Assembly (NCBI GenBank): GCA_965226945.1
Contig: OZ245717.1
Span: 1,612,001 to 1,676,000, forward strand
From: SYLG01 sp965226945
Lineage (GTDB): Bacteria; Planctomycetota; Planctomycetia; Gemmatales; Gemmataceae
Reading direction: 5' to 3'
DNA: 64,000 nt
The position numbers were made by a program, and so were the translations under genes. This document shows positions 50,019-58,373 of this stretch, piece by piece. The notes under the pieces were generated by a model. It was not told where the DNA came from. It was given only the letters and a program-made list of their open reading frames with translations, and searched no databases. Position 1 is the stretch's first letter, and each line of letters begins with the position of its first letter.

Positions 50019-51965
50019 TCATCCCCTCGCCGAATCACTCAGCACTCCCACCAACTCCACCGCCCGCGCCAGCGCCCCATCAACCGGATGCTCCACGCGG
50101 ACCCAGGGCAAGTGCGCCAGCAGGTCGCGCTTCGATTCTTTTTGAAACTCCTGCCAAAACTCCTCATTGCGAAAAAGGCCCCCGGCGGCAAACGCCTTCC
50201 TGGGAAAGCCGCCTGCGACACCCTGCGACACCGTCGCTCGAACCAGTTCCGCAAGTTCCCATACCGCCCGGTGACGCAACTCCTGGGCAACCGCATCGCC
50301 CGCGCTGGCCTGCTCCAAGATCGCGGATGCGAGCGCCGCCAGTACGACGCGCGATGCCGATTTTCGCCAGGCGAACAGGCTTCGCACCGACGGGCTGCCG
50401 GCCGCCTCAAGGAAGATCTCTCTCAGCGACGTGCGCGGGCCTCGCCCGTCCTCTGCACGTGAAATGAGCCGGATCGCTTCTTCGGCCAACCAGGCGCCGC
50501 TTCCCTCGTCGGCGCCCACACCCCATCCTCCGGCGCGGTGAATCGTGCCAGGCGTTGGCTCCCACCAGGCGAGCGAACCCGTTCCGGCAACCAAAATGAG
50601 CCCGTGTGGATCGCCCCCCGCCCGGCCAACGAGCGCGGCATCGGAACTCACTTCCACGAAGGCGCCCGGAAACGCCTCCTTCAAGTAATTGGCCATGGTC
50701 TCCTGGGCTTTGGGCGTCCCCCCGCCGGAGGTGCCGGCAACAACGGCTGCCATCGCCTCTGCAGGTAGGCCTTCCGTAAGCAGCCATCCCTTCATCCGGC
50801 GGATCCACTCGAAGACGGTGCCGCCAAAAGCGTGAGTTGCGGGAAGGGCCGCTGGCCCGAGGACGATTTCCGACGGGCTTTCTCCCACGACCTGAAACCG
50901 CATCTTCAAGCTGGTGCCGCCGCCATCGATTCCCACGGCCACACAACGGGCGCTTTTTGCCGCTACGGTTGCAGGATCGCTCACGGAATTGGATGTCGAG
51001 GATGAACCCGGCTCGGCGCGCGCATCGAGTACCTTGCGAATGATGCCGCCATGGGCCTGCAACAGCCGCCGCGCTTCCTCGGGAGCGATTTTCAATTCAT
51101 GGCAAACGATCGCCGTTTTCAGCTCCCTGCCGGCGACATCGAGCAGAACTCGCGCCCGCTCCAGGTCGATCTTGCACGCGCGACTGACAAGACGCACCGC
51201 CCTGGTGTGCAACTTCTCGTTGCTTGCGAGCATGTCAACCATCAGGTTGCCATGGGTCTTGCCAAGACCCACCATCGAGCCCGTGCTGATCGTATTGAGC
51301 ACAAGCTTGGTCGCCGTGCCCGCCTTGAGGCGGGTTGACCCGCCCAGAACTTCCGGGCCGGTCTCGACCGCCACGACATGCTCGGCGTACCTGGCCATCT
51401 CCGGGTTGCGCACCGCCACGACGGCGGCGAGCAGACATCCTCGGACTCTCCCCTCTTTCAAGGCGCCGATGACATAAGGGGTCCGGCCGCTCGCGGCGAT
51501 GCCGATCACAATATCGCGCCAGTCGGCGCCCACGCTTCGCAAATGCCCGGCTCCCAGTTCTTCGGAGTCCTCCGCCCCTTCCACGGCGCGAAACATCGCG
51601 TCCTCGCCGCCGGCGATCATTCCAAGCACCTGTCCGTAGGGAGAATGAAAGGTGGGCACACATTCGGAGGCATCGAGCACTCCGAGGCGACCGGAAGTTC
51701 CCGCGCCGAAATAAAGGATGCGGCCTCCCTCGCGCATGCGCGGCACGATTGCTTCGATCAACTTTCCGATGGCTGGCGCGGCTTCGCCCACGACGGCCGC
51801 GATGCGAGCATCTTCCTGATTCATCAACTGCGCAAACTGCGTCGGGTTCAGCCGGTCGAGATGGGAGAACTCGCTTGCAATGCGCTCCGTCGCCAGGTGG
51901 GCCAGCGGATCGAGGGGATCGAGCGCAGGGGAGAGAGCCGTTTCCAGGGTGGAGGGTCGTGTCAT
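50019..51965 (-). CDS. murQ: MurNAc-6-phosphate etherase fused to BadF-type sugar kinase
   Basis: 648 residues. Residues 1-318 are MurQ: SIS-domain core LYFGAGTSGRLGVLDASECV with Glu101 and the second conserved Glu132 (EGAEDSEE), spaced 31 apart as in the E. coli enzyme (Glu83/Glu114), which cleaves MurNAc-6P to GlcNAc-6P and lactate. A Ser-rich linker (319-338) leads to a BadF/BcrA-type ATPase/kinase domain (341-648) with VGIDGGGTSLKMRF and LVAGTGSLAWW phosphate motifs, the family of human GlcNAc kinase and clostridial MurK. The kinase could supply the MurNAc-6P used by MurQ. ATG 51965 overlaps the symporter stop (ATGA), so the two are translationally coupled. Confidence 0.93.
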   Translation of the reverse strand: MTRPSTLETALSPALDPLDPLAHLATERIASEFSHLDRLNPTQFAQLMNQEDARIAAVVGEAAPAIGKLIEAIVPRMREGGRILYFGAGTSGRLGVLDASECVPTFHSPYGQVLGMIAGGEDAMFRAVEGAEDSEELGAGHLRSVGADWRDIVIGIAASGRTPYVIGALKEGRVRGCLLAAVVAVRNPEMARYAEHVVAVETGPEVLGGSTRLKAGTATKLVLNTISTGSMVGLGKTHGNLMVDMLASNEKLHTRAVRLVSRACKIDLERARVLLDVAGRELKTAIVCHELKIAPEEARRLLQAHGGIIRKVLDARAEPGSSSTSNSVSDPATVAAKSARCVAVGIDGGGTSLKMRFQVVGESPSEIVLGPAALPATHAFGGTVFEWIRRMKGWLLTEGLPAEAMAAVVAGTSGGGTPKAQETMANYLKEAFPGAFVEVSSDAALVGRAGGDPHGLILVAGTGSLAWWEPTPGTIHRAGGWGVGADEGSGAWLAEEAIRLISRAEDGRGPRTSLREIFLEAAGSPSVRSLFAWRKSASRVVLAALASAILEQASAGDAVAQELRHRAVWELAELVRATVSQGVAGGFPRKAFAAGGLFRNEEFWQEFQKESKRDLLAHLPWVRVEHPVDGALARAVELVGVLSDSARG

Positions 51966-53485
51966 CGTCGAACCAACCTCTTCTTTTTGCCGGGCATTTC
52001 GAGAACGACTCCCAGACCCCAGGTCGCCAGGGCCCCCAGCGGAACATACCAAGGATAAGCTAGATAGGGTTTATCCCAAAGCGTTGGCAGCCACAAAAAT
52101 CCCACGACCGTGGCGCCCAGAAGGGCGCCGCCGATCGCCGCGGTGCTGCGCACCGGTTCGCGCATGGTGGCCAACAGAAAAAGCCCGAGGATGGGGCCGG
52201 CCAGATAGGCGGTCACTTCCAAAATCGTGGCGATCGCGGCTTGATCGTCGATCGCCCCCCAGGCGATCCAGGCGATCGCCATTTGCAAGAAGCCACAAAC
52301 GAATACCGACCAGCGGCTGACGGCCACTTCCAGTTCCCCGCGCAATTGCGGATACCAGGCCCGGACAAAATCGCCAAGAATGGCGCTGGCCATGCCATTC
52401 CACGAAGTGGAGAGCGAACAAACGACGGCAGCGAGCACGGCAGCCACCATGAAACCGCTCAAGCCAGGGATCGATTGATCGGCGACAAAGCGGCCAAACG
52501 CCCGGTCAGGGGCCACTTCCCCAAGCGGTGTCCAGGTTCCGCCCACTTGAAGGCAATAGATGCCGATGCCGATTGCCAAATAAAGCGCGCATTGCAACAC
52601 CGCAACGAAGGCCCCGCCGATCAATGCCGTCTGCGCGGCGCCTTTCGAGGAGGTGCACAGGTAGCGCTGAACGATGACCTGGTCGCAACCATGGCTGGCC
52701 ATCGACCAAAATGCCCCCCCCAAGAGGCCGGCAAATAACCAGGCCGGATCAAGGAACCACGCTTGAAGGCCCGCCAGGCCGCGAAGGCCCTTCGCATCGG
52801 CCCAAGTTTGCACGGTTTGAAGTTTTCCCGCTTCGGATCCGACCTCAATGAGTTGGGACCAGCCGCCGGGCAGTTGCCCCAGAATGAGCGCGAAAATCGC
52901 GATCGCGGCACCCGTAAAGAGAAGATATTGCACAAGCGTGGTCCAGAGCACGGCGCGAATGCCGCCCAGAGCGGTGTACGAAAGAGTGAACAAGCCCGCG
53001 ATCAGGATGCACCAGCCTGGCTTCAAAGGGATCAGGTCGCTCACAAGCATGGCCGCCAAATAGAGCTTCAACCCATCGGCCACGGTATGCATGAACAAGA
53101 ACAATCCTGAGGCGATTTGCTCGATCGGCAAACGCAAACGCTGACCCAAAAGCTGGTAGGCGCTCAGATAGTTTGCGCGAAAGTACCAGGGCAAAATCCA
53201 GCCGGCAACGATGAGGCGGCCGATCACGAACCCACACGCCAGCTGCAAGAAAACGAGGGAACCTCCCGGTTTCCAGGACCAGCCCGGCAAGGTTAAAAAA
53301 ACCAGGCCCCCCGTATCGGCGGCCACGAGAGAAACGAGCAAAAGACCGATGGGAATCGTCTTTTCGCCAAAGAAGTAATCGCCGACGGCTGGTTTGCCCC
53401 GAAACCAGAGACCGGTCAGGAACGACAAAACCAGCGAGCCCAAGACGATGGAATGGTCCAAAAGAGACCAATGACCCAGTTCCAT
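51962..53485 (-). CDS. Sodium:solute symporter (SSS family)
   Basis: 507 residues, about 13 hydrophobic helices. SSS features: the LLLVSLVAADTGGLVFLTLP region of helix 2, LSYTALGGIRAVLWTTLVQY in the SSF signature region, and VVCSLSTSWNGMASAILGDF in the conserved late helix. ATG 53485 (MELGHWSLLDH) is preferred over the open frame to 53524. Its stop overlaps murQ, so the cargo is likely a sugar processed by MurQ-kinase, such as MurNAc or anhydroMurNAc. That is inference from context; SSS transporters carry sugars, sialic acid and amino acids. Confidence 0.88.
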   Translation of the reverse strand: MELGHWSLLDHSIVLGSLVLSFLTGLWFRGKPAVGDYFFGEKTIPIGLLLVSLVAADTGGLVFLTLPGWSWKPGGSLVFLQLACGFVIGRLIVAGWILPWYFRANYLSAYQLLGQRLRLPIEQIASGLFLFMHTVADGLKLYLAAMLVSDLIPLKPGWCILIAGLFTLSYTALGGIRAVLWTTLVQYLLFTGAAIAIFALILGQLPGGWSQLIEVGSEAGKLQTVQTWADAKGLRGLAGLQAWFLDPAWLFAGLLGGAFWSMASHGCDQVIVQRYLCTSSKGAAQTALIGGAFVAVLQCALYLAIGIGIYCLQVGGTWTPLGEVAPDRAFGRFVADQSIPGLSGFMVAAVLAAVVCSLSTSWNGMASAILGDFVRAWYPQLRGELEVAVSRWSVFVCGFLQMAIAWIAWGAIDDQAAIATILEVTAYLAGPILGLFLLATMREPVRSTAAIGGALLGATVVGFLWLPTLWDKPYLAYPWYVPLGALATWGLGVVLEMPGKKKRLVRR

Positions 53486-53557
53486 TCCCCATTTTCCCCT
53501 GGATCCGCATCTGCTTCGGGCCAAGCAGAAAAAACGATCAAATCGGCCCAGGTGACT

Positions 53558-53589
53558 CCCCGGATTGGCCCGGGTTGCTCAATCCGGGG
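53558..53589. promoter_or_regulatory. Inverted repeat upstream of the symporter-murQ operon
   Basis: CCCCGGATTG (53558-53567) and CAATCCGGGG (53580-53589) are perfect 10-bp inverted arms with a 12-base loop. The site is 73 bases upstream of the symporter start, suited to an operator or a leader hairpin. A MurR-type regulator gene is not present in the window. Confidence 0.4.
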
Positions 53590-53719
53590 CAACGTCGGTT
53601 GTCACCAAAGCCTTTTCAATTTATGCTAATGGTTTCCCATTTCTTTGAGAGAGATGGGGCGTTCGATTGTTTTTTCCGGTTGCCTACTTGGTTGCCAATC
53701 CGGTGGTGGGAGTCTTTTC

Positions 53720-53803
53720 ATGGGTCGAAGAAGGGGAAGCGGTCGCCGCAAAGTGGGTCGGAAAAAGCGTCGTATGCGTGCCAAGATCCGTCACCGCAAG
53801 TAA
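53720..53803 (+). CDS. 27-residue very basic protein, AURKAIP1/COX24-like
   Basis: MGRRRGSGRRKVGRKKRRMR, then AKIRHRK and TAA. GGGAG seven bases before the ATG is a good ribosome site. Fourteen of 27 residues are Arg or Lys, and the KRRMRAKIRHRK tail resembles the short AURKAIP1/COX24-domain proteins annotated in Planctomycetota, which are linked to the small ribosomal subunit in mitochondria. The gene is free-standing between the divergent symporter and the SDR gene. The family call is from recognition of the tail; a chance frame is possible but the RBS and coherent composition argue against it. Confidence 0.6.
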   Translation: MGRRRGSGRRKVGRKKRRMRAKIRHRK

Positions 53804-53883
53804 TTCAGACAAATTCAGCTAAACTCCTTCGCCCGAAACGGTTTTCAAGCTGCCGGTTCCAGAATCAGGGTGGGCTTCCGAAC

Positions 53884-54651
53884 TTAGAAGCCACCCATGG
53901 TTCTCCCGCCATCGACCACCAGGACCTGACCGGTCACGAGCGTGGTTCCCAGGGCAAGAAACAACACCGCATCGGCAATATCGGCTGGGTCCGCGGCCCT
54001 TTTCAAGGGGGTCTGGGCCACGGCCGAATTGACCATTTCCTGGTGGTCTTTCAACCACCGGGTCTTGACCGGCCCGGGTGCCACGGCATTGACCCGGATC
54101 TCCGGCGCCAACACCTTCGATAATGACTTGGTGATCGCGTTCACCGCGGCCTTGCTCGCCGCGTAGGGGATGCTACTACCCACTCCGCTGGCTGCTGCCA
54201 CCGAGCTGATATTGACGATCGCCCCCTGGCGCGCCTTCAAGTGCGGCGCCGCGGCCCGGCACACCTGAAACAAGCCCTGGACATTCACTTCAAAGATTTC
54301 CGTCCAGGCGTCCTCGGGAACACCTTCCAGATCGGGAAGCGCCACGAAACGCGTGGTCGCGGCGTTGTTGACCACCACATCCAGCCCGCCGAAGGCCTTC
54401 ACGCACTGCGCCACCGCGTCGCGCGCCACCTTGTCCGAACCGATGCGGCCCTTGATCAAGATCGCCTTGCCGCCCGCCTTTTCGATCAGGGCGACGGTTT
54501 CCTCGGCTTCGGCCTGGCTTTTGGAATAGTTGACGCCGACGGCCACGCCTTGCGCTGCCAATCGCAGGGCCACTTCCCGGCCAATGCCCGTGGCGGCGCC
54601 CGTGACCAGGGCCGCTTTGCCCGAGTGGGAGGATTCAGACTTTACGCTCAT
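53884..54651 (-). CDS. SDR-family oxidoreductase
   Basis: 255 residues. Cofactor motif ALVTGAATGIGREVA (TGxxxGIG), NNAATTR, catalytic Ser in IVNISSVAAASG, Y-x-x-x-K in SIPYAASKAAV, and NAVAPGPVKT afterwards, so the enzyme should be active on NAD(P)(H). FabG-like but the substrate is unknown. ATG 54651 overlaps the hemF stop (ATGA), so it is coupled to hemF; a link to tetrapyrrole metabolism is possible but not established. The open frame extends to 54945 without support. Confidence 0.9.
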   Translation of the reverse strand: MSVKSESSHSGKAALVTGAATGIGREVALRLAAQGVAVGVNYSKSQAEAEETVALIEKAGGKAILIKGRIGSDKVARDAVAQCVKAFGGLDVVVNNAATTRFVALPDLEGVPEDAWTEIFEVNVQGLFQVCRAAAPHLKARQGAIVNISSVAAASGVGSSIPYAASKAAVNAITKSLSKVLAPEIRVNAVAPGPVKTRWLKDHQEMVNSAVAQTPLKRAADPADIADAVLFLALGTTLVTGQVLVVDGGRTMGGF

Positions 54652-55568
54652 GAGGATGTTCCTTCGGCAGGGAGAGTAACGGCTGCCCAATCGCGCGGTT
54701 TGAGCCAGTAAGAGGTCAAGGCCTCCTCCGGCGTTCCGGGCGTTGGCTGCCAGTTGTAGACATAACGAACGACGGGGGGCAACGACATCAGGATCGACTC
54801 GATCCGGCCGGCCGTTTTCAAACCGAAGAGCGTTCCCCGGTCGTAAATCAGGTTGAATTCGACATAACGGCCGCGGCGGTAAGTCTGGAAATCTTTTTGC
54901 TCGGGTGTGAAGCGGTCGTTGCGCCGGCGTAGCGCGATCGGGCAATAGCTCTCAAGGAAGGAATCGGCGGCCCCGCGCACGAACGAGAAGGTCGCGTCCC
55001 GATCGCCGCGCAGGTAGTCGAAAAAAATGCCGCCGACCCCTCGCGCTTCACCTCGGTGCGGCAGATAGAAATATTCGTCGCATTCCTTTTTAAAACGCGC
55101 ATGATCGGCCACATCGGGGTGCCGGCCGCAGGCATCGCGCCAGGTGCGGTGAAAGTGCACCACATCTTCCAAGCGCGGATAGTAAGGAGTCAGGTCGGCG
55201 CCGCCGCCAAACCACCAGGCATCCCCTTTTTCCAGGTAGCGGAAATTGGCGTGAACTGTGGGAACATTCGGATTGTGGGGGTGAATGACCAGGGAAACGC
55301 CGGCCGCGTAAAACTTGTTGCCTTCGCCGGGCAATTGCTTGGCGAAGTCGGTCTGCATCTCGCCGTGGACTTCGGAAAAGTTGACGCCGCCTTTTTCGAA
55401 AACCGCGCCGTCGGCGATCACCCGCGAGCGCCCGCCGCCCCCGCCGGGCCGCTCCCAGGTATCGGTATGAAAGGTCTTGGTTCCGTCGACTTGTTCCAAG
55501 CCAGCGCAGATGCGGTCCTGCAGGCCCTTCAAATATTCGGACACCGTGGCCCGAAACGATTGCGACAT
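54648..55568 (-). CDS. hemF: Oxygen-dependent coproporphyrinogen III oxidase
   Basis: 306 residues, full length for the family; converts coproporphyrinogen III to protoporphyrinogen IX with O2 in heme synthesis. Conserved blocks: GGGGRSRVIADGAVFEKGGV, NPNVPTVHANFRYLE, WWFGGGADLTPYYP (catalytic region), YFYLPHRGEARGVGGIFFDY, GRYVEFNLIYDRGTLFGL and a RIESILMSLPP tail. GGAG lies seven bases upstream of the ATG. The organism must therefore meet oxygen. It leads the hemF-SDR operon. Confidence 0.97.
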   Translation of the reverse strand: MSQSFRATVSEYLKGLQDRICAGLEQVDGTKTFHTDTWERPGGGGGRSRVIADGAVFEKGGVNFSEVHGEMQTDFAKQLPGEGNKFYAAGVSLVIHPHNPNVPTVHANFRYLEKGDAWWFGGGADLTPYYPRLEDVVHFHRTWRDACGRHPDVADHARFKKECDEYFYLPHRGEARGVGGIFFDYLRGDRDATFSFVRGAADSFLESYCPIALRRRNDRFTPEQKDFQTYRRGRYVEFNLIYDRGTLFGLKTAGRIESILMSLPPVVRYVYNWQPTPGTPEEALTSYWLKPRDWAAVTLPAEGTSS

Positions 55569-55629
55569 CGCTTTGCTCCGTCCCGGGGGACTGCTCCCCC
55601 GCTACGGCGCATTCGCCTCGACCGCGGAA

Positions 55630-56514
55630 TCAGTCTCCCTCAGTTTCCAACTTGGGAAATGAACGGGGTTCGGACAAGGCTGGTTTTTCGATCGCGGCCG
55701 CGGCCGGCTTATCGGTGCGCAGATCGATCGTGCGCTTTTCGCCGCCTTGCAGTACCAGGTTTTTCTCTCGTTCGACTGCCCGGCCGTTCTCGTACCATTT
55801 GGCCTTAACCCGATACTGGTAAAGCATTCCCACGTCGAGCTTCGGGGTGACGAACTCGCGTTTGTCCCCCTTTTGCGTCATGAGGGTTTCTTCGAGCCAC
55901 ACCTGGGCGTCGTCGGGCACCAGCACGGTCAAATAGGCCAAAGTGGGGTCGTTTTTCTCCGCACTCGGCTTTTCTTTCGGCGCGGTCTTCTCCTTGGCGG
56001 GTTGACCGTCTTTTTCTCCGGAGACAATCGAGTCGAACAGGGCGCCCAGGGGCGCGGGAGCGTCCCCATCCTGGTTTTCTTCCTTGCGAATCTTCTCTTT
56101 GTCGTCGTCTTTCTTGGGAGTGCCGGCTCGGTCGGTGGGATCGGCAAGCGGATTGGTGAAGATCGGCAATTGATGCAGATAGGGTGAACGCCTCGGATCG
56201 CGGTAGAAAATGGGGCCAGGCAGGGAGTCGGGGAAGTTGCCGATCGAAGCGGCACCGCCGCGGCCGTAGGCGTAGTACTGGGTGTAGTTACCGCCGCCGA
56301 AGTAGCCGGCGGCCACGTCATTCATGTTGTAGCCGTAGTGCCACGGCTCGCGCGTGCCCAGGGGATAGCCGTCCTGGGCATCACGCAAATTGAAGGCCCA
56401 GCGCCGTCCTTCGCGCGGCGGGCGCAGCATACCCCAGTTTCCCTGGGCGAAAAGACTATCCGAGCCCAGGGCGACGATGCCCATCACAAAGGCGATTCGA
56501 AGGGGCCGTTTCAT
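55630..56514 (-). CDS. TIGR03000-type exported protein
   Basis: 294 residues with a signal peptide (IAFVMGIVALGSDSLFAQG). A Gly/Tyr-rich region (about 40-110, with AAGYFGGGNYTQYYAYGRGG) and a charged Lys/Glu-rich linker precede the C-terminal beta domain (about 195-275), which has the TIGR03000 pattern: LAYLTVLVPDDAQVWLEET, REFVTPKLDVGMLYQYRVKA and EREKNLVLQGGEKRTIDL. Such domains are found almost only in Planctomycetota and are thought to act at the cell surface; function unknown. Confidence 0.8.
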   Translation of the reverse strand: MKRPLRIAFVMGIVALGSDSLFAQGNWGMLRPPREGRRWAFNLRDAQDGYPLGTREPWHYGYNMNDVAAGYFGGGNYTQYYAYGRGGAASIGNFPDSLPGPIFYRDPRRSPYLHQLPIFTNPLADPTDRAGTPKKDDDKEKIRKEENQDGDAPAPLGALFDSIVSGEKDGQPAKEKTAPKEKPSAEKNDPTLAYLTVLVPDDAQVWLEETLMTQKGDKREFVTPKLDVGMLYQYRVKAKWYENGRAVEREKNLVLQGGEKRTIDLRTDKPAAAAIEKPALSEPRSFPKLETEGD

Positions 56515-56869
56515 GGGGAGAGTCTCTCAAGGGGTGTCTCGTCATCCCTTATTCGGTCTGATCTTCCGACCTTTGCCACCTGCAATTGCGAACTCGAGCA
56601 AATGAGTGGGCTCCGGCTGCCGAAAGCATCAGCAATTACCGGGGATCTCAAGGCAGCGGATTTGGCTAAAGTTCCGGTATCAACGGTGAAACCGGTGATA
56701 GGGGCGAGGCGCCAGACGCGGACTCGATTCCCGGCACGATGGGCATTCCTTACAAAAGCAGAATAAGCAAAGACGCCCCGATTTGCTGTCAGGTCGGTCC
56801 TTCGCGCCCGAGTGCTTCCTCCACGCGGCTGTTGCGGGCTGGGCCGCGCCTTTTTGTGAGAACCCAACC
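56515..56869. other. Gap without a convincing gene
   Basis: 355 bases between the divergent TIGR03000-type and PhyH-type genes. Open frames exist on both strands but none has protein-like features or a ribosome site. No repeat or hairpin was noticed. Confidence 0.4.
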
Positions 56870-57742
56870 ATGGCCCAAGACCTCTCCTTGCAATCCGGCC
56901 CGATCACCGACCTCTTCCCTCCTATCCCAGAGGGAGATGGCAGCCCTTATCGCCTAAGTCAGGAACAGCTCGACCATTTTCAGGAATTCGGTTATGTCGC
57001 CGGAATGAAGGGATTGACCGAAGCGCAGGCGGATCGGCTCGTGGCCGAACTGACCCCCATCATGGATCCGGCGCACCCGGGCAACTCGCTTTTTCATGAG
57101 TTTCATACGAACGAGTCGAACGACCCCAATCGGGTGTTGTTTCATGCGCTGGGAGCCTGGCGCATTTCGCCGGCGTTTCACGATCTTTTGTGGAACCCAG
57201 CGATCGCGGTTCCGGCCAGCCAGCTCGTCGGCGGCCCGGTGCATTTCTGGCACGACCAGCTTTTTTGCAAGCCGGCGCGTCATGGCGGCGTGGTCGCCTG
57301 GCACCAGGATTACTCTTATTGGACCCGCACCCAGCCGATGGCCCATTTGACCTGCTGGATTGCCCTGGAAGACGCCCGCATCGACAACGGCTGTTTGCAG
57401 TACATTCCCAAAAGCCACACGTGGGACCTGCTCCCGATCACCGGTTTGGCGGGAAATATGGATGCCATTCGCGAGGTATTGAGCCCCGAGCAAATGAAGG
57501 CGATGGAAAACCCCAAGCCGATCGAACTGAAGAAGGGCCAGATCACCTTCCATCATCCTCTGCTCATCCATGGCAGTTTCGAAAACCGCACGGAACGGTC
57601 GCGGCGGGCGGCGGTGGTCAATTTCTTCCGTTCAGGCACCAAATCGATGAGCAATGAGCCCCTTTTAAAGGGGGTACCGCCAACGCAAACGGGAACGGAG
57701 CTTTCCGGCCGCTTTTTCCCCCGGCTTTTTCCCAAAAATTGA
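56870..57742 (+). CDS. Phytanoyl-CoA dioxygenase-family protein
   Basis: 290 residues; a cytoplasmic Fe(II)/2-oxoglutarate oxygenase. QDFGYVAG-like entry (HFQEFGYVAGMKGLTEAQAD), iron ligands His and Asp in VVAWHQDYSYWTRTQP, a second part LTCWIALEDARIDNGCLQYI, and the distal His and 2OG-binding Arg in LIHGSFENRTERSRRAAVV. The substrate is unknown (the family hydroxylates varied small molecules). ATG 56870 begins the protein-like part; the frame is open to 56783. Stands alone. Confidence 0.9.
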   Translation: MAQDLSLQSGPITDLFPPIPEGDGSPYRLSQEQLDHFQEFGYVAGMKGLTEAQADRLVAELTPIMDPAHPGNSLFHEFHTNESNDPNRVLFHALGAWRISPAFHDLLWNPAIAVPASQLVGGPVHFWHDQLFCKPARHGGVVAWHQDYSYWTRTQPMAHLTCWIALEDARIDNGCLQYIPKSHTWDLLPITGLAGNMDAIREVLSPEQMKAMENPKPIELKKGQITFHHPLLIHGSFENRTERSRRAAVVNFFRSGTKSMSNEPLLKGVPPTQTGTELSGRFFPRLFPKN

Positions 57743-57842
57743 TCTGCCGTTGCTTGAAAAATCGATATAAGGGGCGTACCTAGACCTGAAGCCCACGGGT
57801 GGGCGCGATTTCACTCGATATTTGTTATATTAAGGAAAACAC

Positions 57843-58223
57843 ATGATGAAGTTTCGTGGATTGCTTGCCATGGCCCTTGCCGTGGGTCTTTTCGGATTTG
57901 TGGCATTCAGCGCTTCCGCCTACACCCTCAAGGATCCCAAGTACACCATCAAGCAGGTGATGAAGGCCGTTGAGGCTGGTAAAGGCTCCGTCGCCAACAA
58001 AGTAGCGTCCGGCAAAGCCACCGCCGAAGAAAAAGACAAAATGGTCGAGTATGCGCAGGCACTTGCCGAAAACCCCTGCCCCAAGGGCGATGCTGAATCC
58101 TGGAAAGAAAAGACCAAGGCACTGGTCGAAGCTGCCAAGAAAGTTCAAAAGGGAGAAAAAGGTGCCGTGGCCGAGTTCAAGAAAGCCAACGATTGCAACA
58201 CTTGCCACAAGCCGCACAAATAA
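57843..58223 (+). CDS. Small exported cytochrome c with C-terminal CNTCH
   Basis: 126 residues: signal peptide (LLAMALAVGLFGFVAFSASA), then a helical domain with one heme-binding motif, CNTCHKPHK, at the very end. A C-terminal heme site on a four-helix-like body matches class II cytochromes (c'/c556 type). AAGGAAAA precedes the ATG, and a second ATG follows immediately. Expected to be periplasmic. A terminator follows. An electron-transfer partner cannot be named; the large cytochrome fusion at 4957 is far away. Confidence 0.8.
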   Translation: MMKFRGLLAMALAVGLFGFVAFSASAYTLKDPKYTIKQVMKAVEAGKGSVANKVASGKATAEEKDKMVEYAQALAENPCPKGDAESWKEKTKALVEAAKKVQKGEKGAVAEFKKANDCNTCHKPHK

Positions 58224-58245
58224 TCGCGGTTTCGCGGTTGAAATG

Positions 58246-58278
58246 AAAACCCGCCGGGATCTGCCGGCGGGTTTTTTT
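58246..58278 (+). terminator. Intrinsic terminator after the cytochrome gene
   Basis: AAAACCCGCCGG (58246-58257) pairs with CCGGCGGGTTTT (58264-58275) around a 6-base loop, followed by T residues to 58278. Confidence 0.9.
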
Positions 58279-58373
58279 ATTGGACGAAGGGATTGGCGAA
58301 GCGTGAACGGGGCCCGCCCACCAGAGGGCGCAGGCAAGGGGGTCGGGATTTGGCGCAGGCTCATGGGGCCCGA

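Noticed and set aside
53575..54123. 182-codon plus-strand frame containing the small basic gene region and running into the SDR gene
   Set aside because: Different frame from the basic peptide and antisense to the SDR gene; no features.
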